Shown here: one piece after another, positions 54,322 to 64,000 of the stretch
Layout: each line of letters opens with the position of its first letter
How positions within the stretch are numbered: the first letter of the stretch is position 1
Source: Saccharomycopsis fibuligera x Saccharomycopsis cf. fibuligera
Taxonomy: Eukaryota; Ascomycota; Saccharomycetes; Ascoideales; Saccharomycopsidaceae
Reading direction: 5' to 3'
Assembly: GCA_001936135.1 (NCBI GenBank)
Contig: CP012810.1
Location: 496,001 to 560,000, forward strand
DNA: 64,000 nucleotides
Notes under the pieces: generated by a model
Database searches by the model: none
What the model was told of the DNA's origin: nothing
Seen by the model: the letters and a program-made list of their open reading frames with translations, nothing else
Translations under genes and position numbers: made by a program

Positions 54322-56442
54322 ATGTCGCAAAGAGGCCGATATAAGCGTCCAAGACATTTCAAACGCGGTCCTTTTTATCATGGTTCAAAAAACACTGATG
54401 GCGATAAGCAAGGGAACAACACTTACGATAACTTCAGCGGTGTTTCTCTGTGGAGACCACAACTGCAGCTGTCAAGGCCCAATGGAAATGTACCAGCTAA
54501 AAAAGTTCCTGATTGGCGCCAGACACTGCGTTTGGACTCAAACGATTCTTTCAAGTATATTTCGTCGAATAAAGATGTGCCTGGATATAGAAGCAGAGCA
54601 CCAAGTAGCGATGCTGATCAGAAGCATAGGATGTCGAAGGATGCAATAACGCGACCGCCTGCATCACGACCCCAACTACAATTACAAAAAAGCCAACAAC
54701 CGCGCACCAGGGATCCAAGGCTAAGGCTAAAGCAGAAACAGATAGAGAAGCAGAAAGCCCAGTTATTAGAACAGAAGTCAGTTCAAAAGAGAAATGATAA
54801 ACTGGAGTTGCAGCATATTCACAGGCAAACAAGTTTCCCAACGCAACCAAAACGATTTAATGATGAGAAAAGACATAATGAATTACCGATAAAGCCAAAT
54901 CTTGAACAGAACAAACCAGACAGACCTTCTATTAGGCCAAACTCACTTCCCAGCAAGCCTGCGGAGAATACTCAGTTACGAAAAGATCCAAAGTTATCAA
55001 GAGAAGTTAAGAAAGCTGAAACTTCGGCTCCAAAGCCCTTGAATAGCAATTTGTTTATAAATCGAAAAGAGACCAAGCGCAAATTACAGCATTTTCGTGA
55101 AGAAATGCGGAAAAGGCAATTACGGGAGGAACCTGTCGGAAACAAACATGCGGTAATCAATGATGTTGATGAAAGTAGCTACGAGGAGGATGAAGAACTA
55201 GAAGCCCTTTTTAGCCTGGTACCTACTGGTTCAGGGTCCTTGGCTAAAGCTGCAGCATTGAATGCTCTTGATCATCCTGACTCAGAACAACCCGAGGAAG
55301 AAGTTCCTGAAAAATTTGACCTACCAGATTACGTTCAAACCATCAAAGTGCCACCAAGCAAAGTGATAGATATATCGGAGAGCGAAAGTGATAGTGACCC
55401 AGATGCTCCAGAATATACACATGATACGCCAAAGAACAGAAAGAAGAGAGACCCTACAAGTGATTCATCGAAAAATAGTAAGTATCCGTCTAGGCTACAG
55501 CAACTTACGGAACAACGTGATAAAATGAGGCTTGATAATCAACAAGGTACTTCAACAGCATCAATAAAGCCTCAGCTGAAAAATATAAGCAAGAACTCGT
55601 CAAAGGCTTCACAATCAAAATGGAGATCGAGTATTGCAGGATCATTGAAAGAAGATGCCAAGAAAAACGGTAAGGCTGAAATAGATGAAGAGCAAGGAGA
55701 GAACGGAAAGGCTGATGGTTTAAGTAATTTTAATGGATACGACGGTGATGATGAGGAAAAAGATGATGATTTTTCGTCTGATGAAGATGACGTGATAGAT
55801 ATCAGTAACCAAGCTAATGACAATCTTTTTAAGGAAACGGACTCGATGACAGAGAACAAAATTGATGAAACAAAAAAGTTAACAGGACCTGAAGAAAAAC
55901 TTTTTGTTGACGATAGTGATGCAGATCTTTCAGCTCCTCCTGTGCCCAAAAAGGTAAACATAAATTTTAATACCTCATTACTTAAAAAGAAAACATTGCC
56001 ACAGAAGAGCGGCGAGCTGCAAGATCTGCTTAAAAGTAATATTGAACAAGAAACCGGCGAGCTGCAAGACCACAAAGCCTTTAACGGTGAAGATGGTAAC
56101 GTAGTTATCAAACCTCCGATTCGAGAACATCATAATAAACGGTTAGGTAGCATAATTCAAAGCTCAGATGATGAGCAGTCAGTACCAGAGTTGATTACGG
56201 AGCAGAAGTCGCCTCTGGTCAAAAAAAGAAGAAGATTGGTTAGAAAATCTAGAGAACCTAAGGAACGTGTTTTCCTGGTGCATGACGAAGATTCTGAATC
56301 TGATTCGGACTCAGATATTGAATTAATTGGCGAGGTTAAGGTGAATACGTTGTCACCAGTAACAAAGAAGAAAAGCGCTGCTATCAGAAGAAGAAGTTTG
56401 GTTGCAAAAAGGAAAGCTTTGGCTAAGGCGAGAAGAAATTGA
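54322..56442 (+). CDS. Acidic/basic nuclear-type protein with candidate SUMO-interacting motifs
   Basis: A 706-residue protein that I do not recognise. The N-terminus is strongly basic (RGRYKRPRHFKRGPF), and Gln/Lys/Arg-rich coiled stretches follow to about 275. Acidic Ser/Asp/Glu clusters then alternate with lysine clusters. Three segments match the SUMO-interacting pattern of a hydrophobic core next to acidic or Ser residues: VIDI at 348-351 followed by SESESDSD, VIDI at 491-494 preceded by DEDD, and IELI at 666-669 preceded by DSDSDSD. The C-terminus is a basic tail (KKKSAAIRRRS, KRKALAKARR), likely a nuclear localisation signal. GELQD occurs twice near 564 and 579, showing a small internal duplication. 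A SUMO-linked chromatin or nuclear function is suggested but not shown. Confidence 0.85.
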   Translation: MSQRGRYKRPRHFKRGPFYHGSKNTDGDKQGNNTYDNFSGVSLWRPQLQLSRPNGNVPAKKVPDWRQTLRLDSNDSFKYISSNKDVPGYRSRAPSSDADQKHRMSKDAITRPPASRPQLQLQKSQQPRTRDPRLRLKQKQIEKQKAQLLEQKSVQKRNDKLELQHIHRQTSFPTQPKRFNDEKRHNELPIKPNLEQNKPDRPSIRPNSLPSKPAENTQLRKDPKLSREVKKAETSAPKPLNSNLFINRKETKRKLQHFREEMRKRQLREEPVGNKHAVINDVDESSYEEDEELEALFSLVPTGSGSLAKAAALNALDHPDSEQPEEEVPEKFDLPDYVQTIKVPPSKVIDISESESDSDPDAPEYTHDTPKNRKKRDPTSDSSKNSKYPSRLQQLTEQRDKMRLDNQQGTSTASIKPQLKNISKNSSKASQSKWRSSIAGSLKEDAKKNGKAEIDEEQGENGKADGLSNFNGYDGDDEEKDDDFSSDEDDVIDISNQANDNLFKETDSMTENKIDETKKLTGPEEKLFVDDSDADLSAPPVPKKVNINFNTSLLKKKTLPQKSGELQDLLKSNIEQETGELQDHKAFNGEDGNVVIKPPIREHHNKRLGSIIQSSDDEQSVPELITEQKSPLVKKRRRLVRKSREPKERVFLVHDEDSESDSDSDIELIGEVKVNTLSPVTKKKSAAIRRRSLVAKRKALAKARRN

Positions 56443-58003
56443 GGTATTGAATGATGTGTGCAATGTAATATTTATTATTCTAATAATTATTCTTTTTCAA
56501 TTGTTTTTTTTAATTATTGTTTATTTTTTTTTTTTTTTTTTTTTTTTTTTGTTATTGTTATTGTTATTGTTGTTGTTGTGGGTACGAAATAACTCAAATA
56601 GAACGGCCTAGAGAACAACTACAAGCCAGATAAGTTCATAATAAAGTTTAAAAGCTGTCAAAGGGCCCTTGAAATAATTATTTTGGCTCAAAATGATAAT
56701 AATTTTTTATTATACGCAATTGCAAAAGACAATGGAGCTACGACAATAGGTGACGTTCGGCAAGCTCTTCCGCATCCTATTCAAAGTACGCAAACTAATA
56801 AGCAAAAAACCCATTAGTCAACCATTAGTTAAATGTCTAGCAACAGAATCTAGTCATTTGAGAATTGCGGCAATGAAAGATGAATATTGTAGAACTTTAA
56901 TATAAGATACGAATACTGGTTGACCCGATTACTAACGATACGCGTCTAAGCCTTCGATATTCTTGCGGTTTTACAGAAGGATGTATGTTTACCAAGAATG
57001 AAAGTTTTGGTTTTGGAGGAGATACTATTTTAGTGGCTTGCGCGAGCATATATGGTGCTTGTACCTTTTGTGTGGGTTGTACCGCAGATCAGTCGCTTAA
57101 AGGGAAAAACAGCTATCGGTGTTTGAGTTCATATTCTGATACCACAATACGCTCACTTTGAAGAAGAGGCATGCGAAGATTTGTTAGATGTGCAGAACAA
57201 CGAAGCTAAATAGTATTATAAACCTTGAACTCAATTGAGATGATGGATGGTAGGGCTGGTGTTATCATTCTGGAAATATTGACAGACTGGTATTGGCTTT
57301 TGCGACGAAGTTTCGTTTCGGTGATTAACTGCTTTGGCGCTTACGAAGTATAACGAAAAAGTAACAAGACGGATAGAAAAAGTGCCTCAATCATATCCAT
57401 CACAAGGCACCAAGACTAATCCATAAAGTCAATTGCAGAGCCAGTGTAGAGGGAAAGGCTTGGTGTTATGCTGACTCGTTATGACTGAGTGAAATTCATC
57501 ACCATCTCTAGCTCTAGGCTAACTCCACTAGTGTAGGTCCACCCAAGCATGAGAAAGAGGTAAGTACGCCACATACAGCCAAAAGCCAAAAGTATTCAAA
57601 GGTGGATAAAAACTAGCTCATACGATCATTATCAAGTATGCCTATAAAGAGCTTTATTGGTCCTTGCTGCATGGTAATGGAAGCGGGCTTATAAGTTGAT
57701 GGTGGTGATGAACCGAGTTGGATATGCATACATCACTAAAAGGCGGTCCTCCAGCACGGGTCGACATGCAGCTTACAAACTCCCACCATCCAGGCGATTG
57801 ATCAGCTTTCCGCCGCATTACCTCGACAAGGGCCTGAAGAGCAAACCTATGATATATATGTATAAGGACTCCTTTCTTGGCTAGAAAATATTTGGCTTGT
57901 TTTTGATAATTTTTCTTGTTTTTCATAATCCTTGCAAAGATTAAAAAAGGTCAGATTCACTGCATCCAAAAAGCAGATCGAGAAAACATTTAAAAGTGCC
58001 AAA
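56443..58003. promoter_or_regulatory. Region upstream of the secreted repeat protein
   Basis: 1.56 kb without a gene. A T27 run at 56524-56550 is followed by GTTATT/GTTGTT repeats. A TATAAA box lies at 57643-57648, about 360 bases before the next start. Two overlapping frames at 57654-57926 have no recognisable content. Most of this is probably promoter of the plus-strand gene. Confidence 0.55.
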
Positions 58004-59731
58004 ATGAAGATCTTATATTTGATTCTATTCTTTTACGCCTCATTGATATCCAATGTCCACTCTCTTCCAATCTCTACAACTATGCAAACCGACGTTGTCC
58101 AGAACAAAGGACTTGGAAGTTTGATTGGAAAGCTAGGCAGTAAGGTTGGTAGTCTTATTAAAGGTGGAAAATCAAGCACAAAAAGCAGTTCTAGCAAAAG
58201 TAGTTCCAGCAAAAGCAGTAAGAGCAGCAAAAGTAACAAGGGAGTTGATAATGACAGTTCAAGCAAAGATACCAGCGAAAAAGCAACTACCAAAGCTGAA
58301 AACACATCCAAAACGCATTCTACTGCAACTCATGCTCCAACAACCCATGCTCCAACAACTCATAGTACTTCTCACACTTCTTCCCATACTTCTTCACACA
58401 AATCCAGCTCTGATAGTGACCGTGATGTGAATGTCCCTGTAACTACTAAAAATTCTGCCACAACTACATCTTCTGCATCCCACACAACTAACACTCATTC
58501 TCACTCCACCATCACTTCAAGTCCACAAACTCATGAAACTAAAAGCAGCCAGGAAGATGCATCCACCACCAGCAAAGGAAAATTAGATAAGGTCAAAGGT
58601 GTAGCTAAAATGGCTGGGGAAGTCGCTGCAGGTGGATTCGTCCTTGATCAACTTGGAGTTATCGAAATTGTTACTGAAATTGGTGGAAAGTTAGTTACTC
58701 AAGAAAGTACTGAGTATGCAACTTACACCAACACCGAAACGGATGGTACTGGTACTGCATCTGTTGTCACTTATACTGATGATGCCACGGGTGTTCTTAG
58801 CACTGATGATGCTTATGCTACTGACGATTCTGCCTATGCAACTGATTCCGCTTATGATACTTATGAATCTTATGCTACTGGCAGTGCCAGTGCAACAGAT
58901 TATGGTAGTAATGCATCTGAAGATTCTAGCACTGCTACTGCCTTTGCTTCAGAAGATTTAGATGGTTTATTTGGCTACTCCAGCACATCTAGTACCGCTG
59001 GTGCTGATGCTGCTTTTGCTTCCGCCTCCAGCGCAAACGAGGCAGCTGAATCGACAAATGTTGCTGCTTTTACCACTGCCACTGGTGCTCTTTACTCTAC
59101 TGAATCTACTTACGCCACTGAAGCTACAGCTATCGCCGATATTTCTGTTGCCGCTGCCTCTGTCGCCTCTGAAGCTACAGCTTCTTCTGATGCTGCATTA
59201 ACTACGAATAATGCTGTCAATACTGCTGCTGCTGCTGCTGCTTCAATTGTATCATCTGTATCTGCTCCACCACCACCACCGCCACCATCAACATCCATTT
59301 TGCCATCTTATGATAGTGCGGCTGCTCCTGCTGCTCCAACTGCTCCTGCTGCTCCTGCTGCTCCTGCTGCTCCTGCTGCTACTGCTGCTACTGCTGCTAC
59401 TGCTGCTACAGATGCTACTGCTGCTACAGATGCCACTGCTGCTACTGCTGCTACAGATGCTACTGCTGCTACTGCTGCTACAGATGCCACTGCTGCTACT
59501 GCTGCTACAGATGCTACTGCTGCTACTGCTGCTACAGATGCCACTGCTGCTACTGCTGCTACAGATGCTACTGCTGCTACTGCTGCTACAGATGCTACTG
59601 CTGCTACTGCTGCTACAGATGCCACTGCTGCTACAGATGCTACTGCTGCTACTGCTGCTACAGATGCCACTGCTGCTACTGCTGCTACAGATGCTACTGC
59701 TGCTGCTTCTGTTACATACAGTGGATATTGA
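58004..59731 (+). CDS. Secreted Ser/Thr/Ala-rich protein with tandem repeats
   Basis: A 575-residue protein with a clear signal peptide (MKILYLILFFYASLISNVHS, cleavage likely before LPIS). The mature part has a Lys/Ser-rich block (about 50-80), a Thr/His/Ser region (about 100-165), a short hydrophobic helix near 200-225 (GEVAAGGFVLDQLGVIEIV), Tyr-Ala-Thr-Asp repeats near 260-300, an Ala/Ser-rich stretch, a proline run of seven near 427, AP repeats, and an array of TAATAATDA units to the end. There is no terminal hydrophobic segment, so no GPI signal. This is the style of a heavily O-mannosylated cell-wall or secreted protein; a precise family is not recognised. The frame is open upstream to a TTG at 57932, but the ATG at 58004 gives the signal peptide. 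Confidence 0.85.
   Translation: MKILYLILFFYASLISNVHSLPISTTMQTDVVQNKGLGSLIGKLGSKVGSLIKGGKSSTKSSSSKSSSSKSSKSSKSNKGVDNDSSSKDTSEKATTKAENTSKTHSTATHAPTTHAPTTHSTSHTSSHTSSHKSSSDSDRDVNVPVTTKNSATTTSSASHTTNTHSHSTITSSPQTHETKSSQEDASTTSKGKLDKVKGVAKMAGEVAAGGFVLDQLGVIEIVTEIGGKLVTQESTEYATYTNTETDGTGTASVVTYTDDATGVLSTDDAYATDDSAYATDSAYDTYESYATGSASATDYGSNASEDSSTATAFASEDLDGLFGYSSTSSTAGADAAFASASSANEAAESTNVAAFTTATGALYSTESTYATEATAIADISVAAASVASEATASSDAALTTNNAVNTAAAAAASIVSSVSAPPPPPPPSTSILPSYDSAAAPAAPTAPAAPAAPAAPAATAATAATAATDATAATDATAATAATDATAATAATDATAATAATDATAATAATDATAATAATDATAATAATDATAATAATDATAATDATAATAATDATAATAATDATAAASVTYSGY
59335..59708 (+). repeat. GC-rich coding minisatellite, 27-bp unit with 54-bp higher order
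   Basis: Codons for AP repeats lead into about twelve TDA-ended units, mostly TAATAATDA (27 bases). Successive units alternate GATGCT and GATGCC, so the true period is often 54 bases, implying expansion by unequal exchange of a dimer. Two units are shortened to TAATDA. Because the array is built of GCT/ACT/ACA triplets it has no stops in several other frames, producing long mirror frames on both strands that are not genes. Confidence 0.9.
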
Positions 59732-60875
59732 GCATTGATTATCTCTGCAATGATTGCCGGGATGCCGAAGCTGGCCTTCGCAGACTTGCAAACCACTAAT
59801 CCTATTTTGTTTTTATTATTAGCACGCACAGTTATTTTTTTTCATTATATATCATCTTTTATTTGAATCATATATAATGAACTTTACAGCTAGAAACATT
59901 AGAATCTATTACATTTACGTTTATATTTATTAAGTATGCTTACAACCACACTTGCAGATCTTATTGATATTATTAAAAAACATGAAAACCTTTTCTTGAA
60001 TACCATAGCAGATAATATGGTTTTGGTAAGAAGTTGAACTTGCGGCTTGATTCCAGCTTTTATTTACATGGGCCATGAAAACCAGGGGCTACATAGATAT
60101 TCAACTGTGTTATAATTTAATCCAGCAGTATTTTCTAATACATGGATATCGTTTTTTTTCTTTCTTAGAAACAAAAAAAGAGTTAAAGAGAAAATATAGA
60201 GTAAAAAAAAAAAAAAAAAAAATAAATGCTTTGTTATATATATATTACAATATTATACTACATCGTAAACTATTGAACGTAACACTCGACTCCATTTGAT
60301 CTAAGTTGATCTGAGTCGGTGTTCTCTAAAAACACCTTATTATTCTTTCTGCTTGTTTCCAATAGTAATGATCAACGTCCCTTATAATTAATGCATAATT
60401 TATGTAGCCGCAGTTTTTGTACAGCCTTATACAAGTGGTTATTGAGTTTAATCCTTTTATGCTAGACAACTGGAACTAGCCGCTTTAAGGAGAAGCGGCG
60501 GTTCTTAAATGAAGGTGCCGTATTCAAAAATATGCCGCAATTTAAAGCTTCACAAAACTTCAAATGAAAGTATTGGTTAAGCAGAGATTTGCGGACGCAG
60601 ATTTTACCTGGTTATTTAATGTTATTTTCCATCATACTTGAATTGATTTTGAACTCGTACCTAGGAGTTCATCCTTGCGTTTTAACATTTTCGCGAAGAA
60701 ACAGTGCTAGTTCGATGATCTCGATTATGGTATGTTTAGGACCTCTGGTAATAGACCGATCACGATCTGTAAGCAGATAACGCAAAATAAAAGAAAGGTT
60801 TATATACAAGATAAGGCAATCCGGAGAATCTTTTATAATTGATTAAACATTGCCGAAACTTGTAACATCGCCCAA
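59732..60875. other. Convergent 3' region between the secreted protein and the next gene
   Basis: 1.14 kb without a convincing gene. It contains an A20 run at 60203-60222 and a hairpin GCCGCTT-(7)-AAGCGGC at 60479-60499. A 63-codon frame at 60589-60780 lacks support. The size exceeds ordinary 3' UTRs. Confidence 0.55.
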
Positions 60876-62132
60876 TCACTCAAAAAGACTATTCAAACTG
60901 CCATCTGTACCATATCCGCCATTTTGACCAGGATCATCCTCATCATCAAGCTCAGGATTATTATTATTATTACTATTATTATTATCATTCTTGCTACTAT
61001 CACTACTGTATTGGGTATGTGATGATACTTGTTGCCTCTGTTTGCTCAACATGTGCTCTTTTAAAAGATTTGCGCGAGAAAAAATGGCCCCAAATGTTGA
61101 AAATTCATCATCATTGCTATCTTCTTCATCTTCATTAACGACATACACTTTCCTGCCGGATGCGCTTTCTGCAGATTCCTCCTCATTACCTTTATCAACT
61201 TTGCCATCTTTCTGTTGCTGCTGTTTATTTGCATTATCTTTTTTCATATTGCCGGAGAACCCATGAGCAAGATTCGACTCTGCATTTCTAGCTGATTGCC
61301 TCTTCAGAAGAGACCTTTCTGACATGTCGTTGAATTTACAATCACTGTTGTTCTCATGTTTTTGGCTCACTTGTGAGTTTGTCCTCACATTGGGCTTTTT
61401 TTGTATTGAATATTCATCACCTTCTTCGTTTTCGTCTTTGTCTTGATCATTACTATCACTATCCTGTGCTTCAGAACCAGAATCAATGATGATTACATCT
61501 TCTGGTTTATTCGCATTGTTTCTAGCTTTATTCTTGAAACTCTTATTTTTCTTGTTAGTAGTTATTGTTACTTTTGGGGTTGACTCGGTATTCGTTCTCT
61601 TTTTACCTCTTGTAGATTTTGATGATGTATGGTTGAGCTTTTTCGCAGCCTCAACTCGTTTTTGGTTCTCTAGATAGTCAGTGTCCAAGTTATCAACTAT
61701 CTGTTGGAAATTCTTAAAACTGCTACCACTTTTTGTAATATACCAATACAAGTTTTGCAATTCTGTGAAATTGAGCTTGCGGAGCAAAACTGCCGGTGGA
61801 TCCGGATACTTTATCTTGGATTCAATCACACGCTTTTCAAACGAGAAGTACCGGAGGACGATTGATCGATGAAAGTCTTTCTCTTTGCAACTTTGCACCC
61901 ACTTGTCGAACATGTCTGTTTCTTTGTTATTCAAAGAACGATACTTTTTCAACAAGAGCATATTTTTCAATACTTTTTGAAGTTTTAAGTCATCTTTGGT
62001 TTTCGTTTTTTTGCTGTTGATCCTTTCATTGCGCTTCTCGACTATATCAAAGAGCTCTTTGCTGTTATAAATCTGATCAAGATCAAACGCGGCTTCAAGA
62101 CTCTCGATGTCCCTAGTGGCTTGTCTGTCCAT
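60876..62132 (-). CDS. Acidic protein of unknown function with a SIM-like motif
   Basis: A 418-residue protein that I do not recognise. Residues 1-170 look folded and helical, with DLDQIYNSKELFDIVEKR, YRSLNNKETDMFDKWVQ, FHRSIVLRYFSFEKRVIESK and LNFTELQNLYWYI. The second part is disordered: basic (KKRTNTES, KKNKSFKNK), then VIII at 213-216 followed by DSGSEAQDSD, a candidate SUMO-interacting motif, then Asp/Glu/Ser/Asn tracts to an acidic C-terminus with an Asn run (near 390). The combination suggests a nuclear or chromatin protein. Its start lies 641 bases from TRM8, which runs the other way. CDS support is good from length and the conserved-looking N-terminus; function unknown. Confidence 0.85.
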   Translation of the reverse strand: MDRQATRDIESLEAAFDLDQIYNSKELFDIVEKRNERINSKKTKTKDDLKLQKVLKNMLLLKKYRSLNNKETDMFDKWVQSCKEKDFHRSIVLRYFSFEKRVIESKIKYPDPPAVLLRKLNFTELQNLYWYITKSGSSFKNFQQIVDNLDTDYLENQKRVEAAKKLNHTSSKSTRGKKRTNTESTPKVTITTNKKNKSFKNKARNNANKPEDVIIIDSGSEAQDSDSNDQDKDENEEGDEYSIQKKPNVRTNSQVSQKHENNSDCKFNDMSERSLLKRQSARNAESNLAHGFSGNMKKDNANKQQQQKDGKVDKGNEEESAESASGRKVYVVNEDEEDSNDDEFSTFGAIFSRANLLKEHMLSKQRQQVSSHTQYSSDSSKNDNNNSNNNNNPELDDEDDPGQNGGYGTDGSLNSLFE

Positions 62133-63724
<1,592 letters not shown>

Positions 63725-64000
63725 TAGCTGGCGGCTTTTAGGGATATTGCGACATGGTGGTAGAAGTGTTGGCGTATTTCCGCCATTTGATTCAAGTTTG
63801 TAAATTATGCATTTTGTTTTATTCTTTTTTCCTAAATTTTTGTTTTTCAATTCATTTGCTTTGTGATCTGTATCAATCGTTTTTGATAATTTCTTCTGTA
63901 CTTTTTCTAGCTCTCGGTGAGCTGTTGTAGTTTACTACCCCTCTTCCCCCTCCCCAAGTTCAATATTCCTGAGTTATAAATTTTTACTTCCCTACGCATT
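63725..64000. other. TRM8 3' flank
   Basis: 276 bases of T-rich sequence, probably TRM8 3' UTR and the start of the next gene space. Nothing else is seen. Confidence 0.6.

Noticed and set aside
59211-59829. Long frames on both strands over the Ala/Thr repeat
   Set aside because: They are mirror frames of the triplet array, which lacks stop codons in other frames.

Overview
The window looks like a stretch of an ascomycete yeast chromosome, most likely from the CUG-Ser clade near Lodderomyces, Candida parapsilosis or Candida albicans. The reasons are the AT-rich intergenic DNA with many 20-33 base poly(A)/poly(T) runs, the near-absence of introns, one two-intron gene with a TACTAAC branch box, clear yeast orthologues (GET2, RIM15, VPS55, PRP5, PHS1, MPM1, TRM8), and a SOU1-type sugar reductase and a class IVb GATA factor typical of Candida relatives. 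If this clade is right, CUG codons read as serine. I found no conserved site in the window that proves the recoding.

Layout. 1-11527: a GATA-factor gene (minus) alone between gene-free stretches of 4.7 and 5.9 kb. 11528-17411: a large serine/asparagine-rich protein with a conserved C-terminus, then GET2, both minus. 17412-24520: a shared promoter, then RIM15 (plus), a nutrient kinase with a large insert in its catalytic domain. 25091-26224: a Myb/SANT-like regulator (minus), followed by 5 kb without a convincing gene. 31244-32095: a highly expressed SOU1-like short-chain dehydrogenase. 33755-34913: two intron-containing tRNA genes, Leu(CAA) and Gln(TTG). 34914-37693: an AT-rich gene-free block holding a degenerate direct duplication.

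37694-38318: VPS55 in three exons. 41148-42365: a single-finger C2H2 protein with long gene-free flanks. 45163-53469: a compact housekeeping block of PRP5, PHS1, an exomer (BCH1-type) gene and MPM1, arranged as two divergent pairs. 54322-62132: an acidic/basic nuclear-type protein with three candidate SUMO-interacting motifs, a secreted Ala/Thr repeat protein, and another unrecognised acidic protein with such a motif. 62774-63724: TRM8.

There is no operon-like organisation. Recurring themes are trafficking (GET2, VPS55, exomer), nutrient and morphogenesis control (GATA factor, RIM15, Myb-like and C2H2 proteins) and RNA processing (PRP5, TRM8, tRNAs). The regulator genes sit in very large intergenic spaces while housekeeping genes are tightly packed. 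I saw no intact transposon, CRISPR-like array or rRNA gene. The most unexplained DNA is the duplicated AT-rich block at 35-37 kb and the CCGG-rich clusters near 6.5, 28.9 and 34.2 kb.
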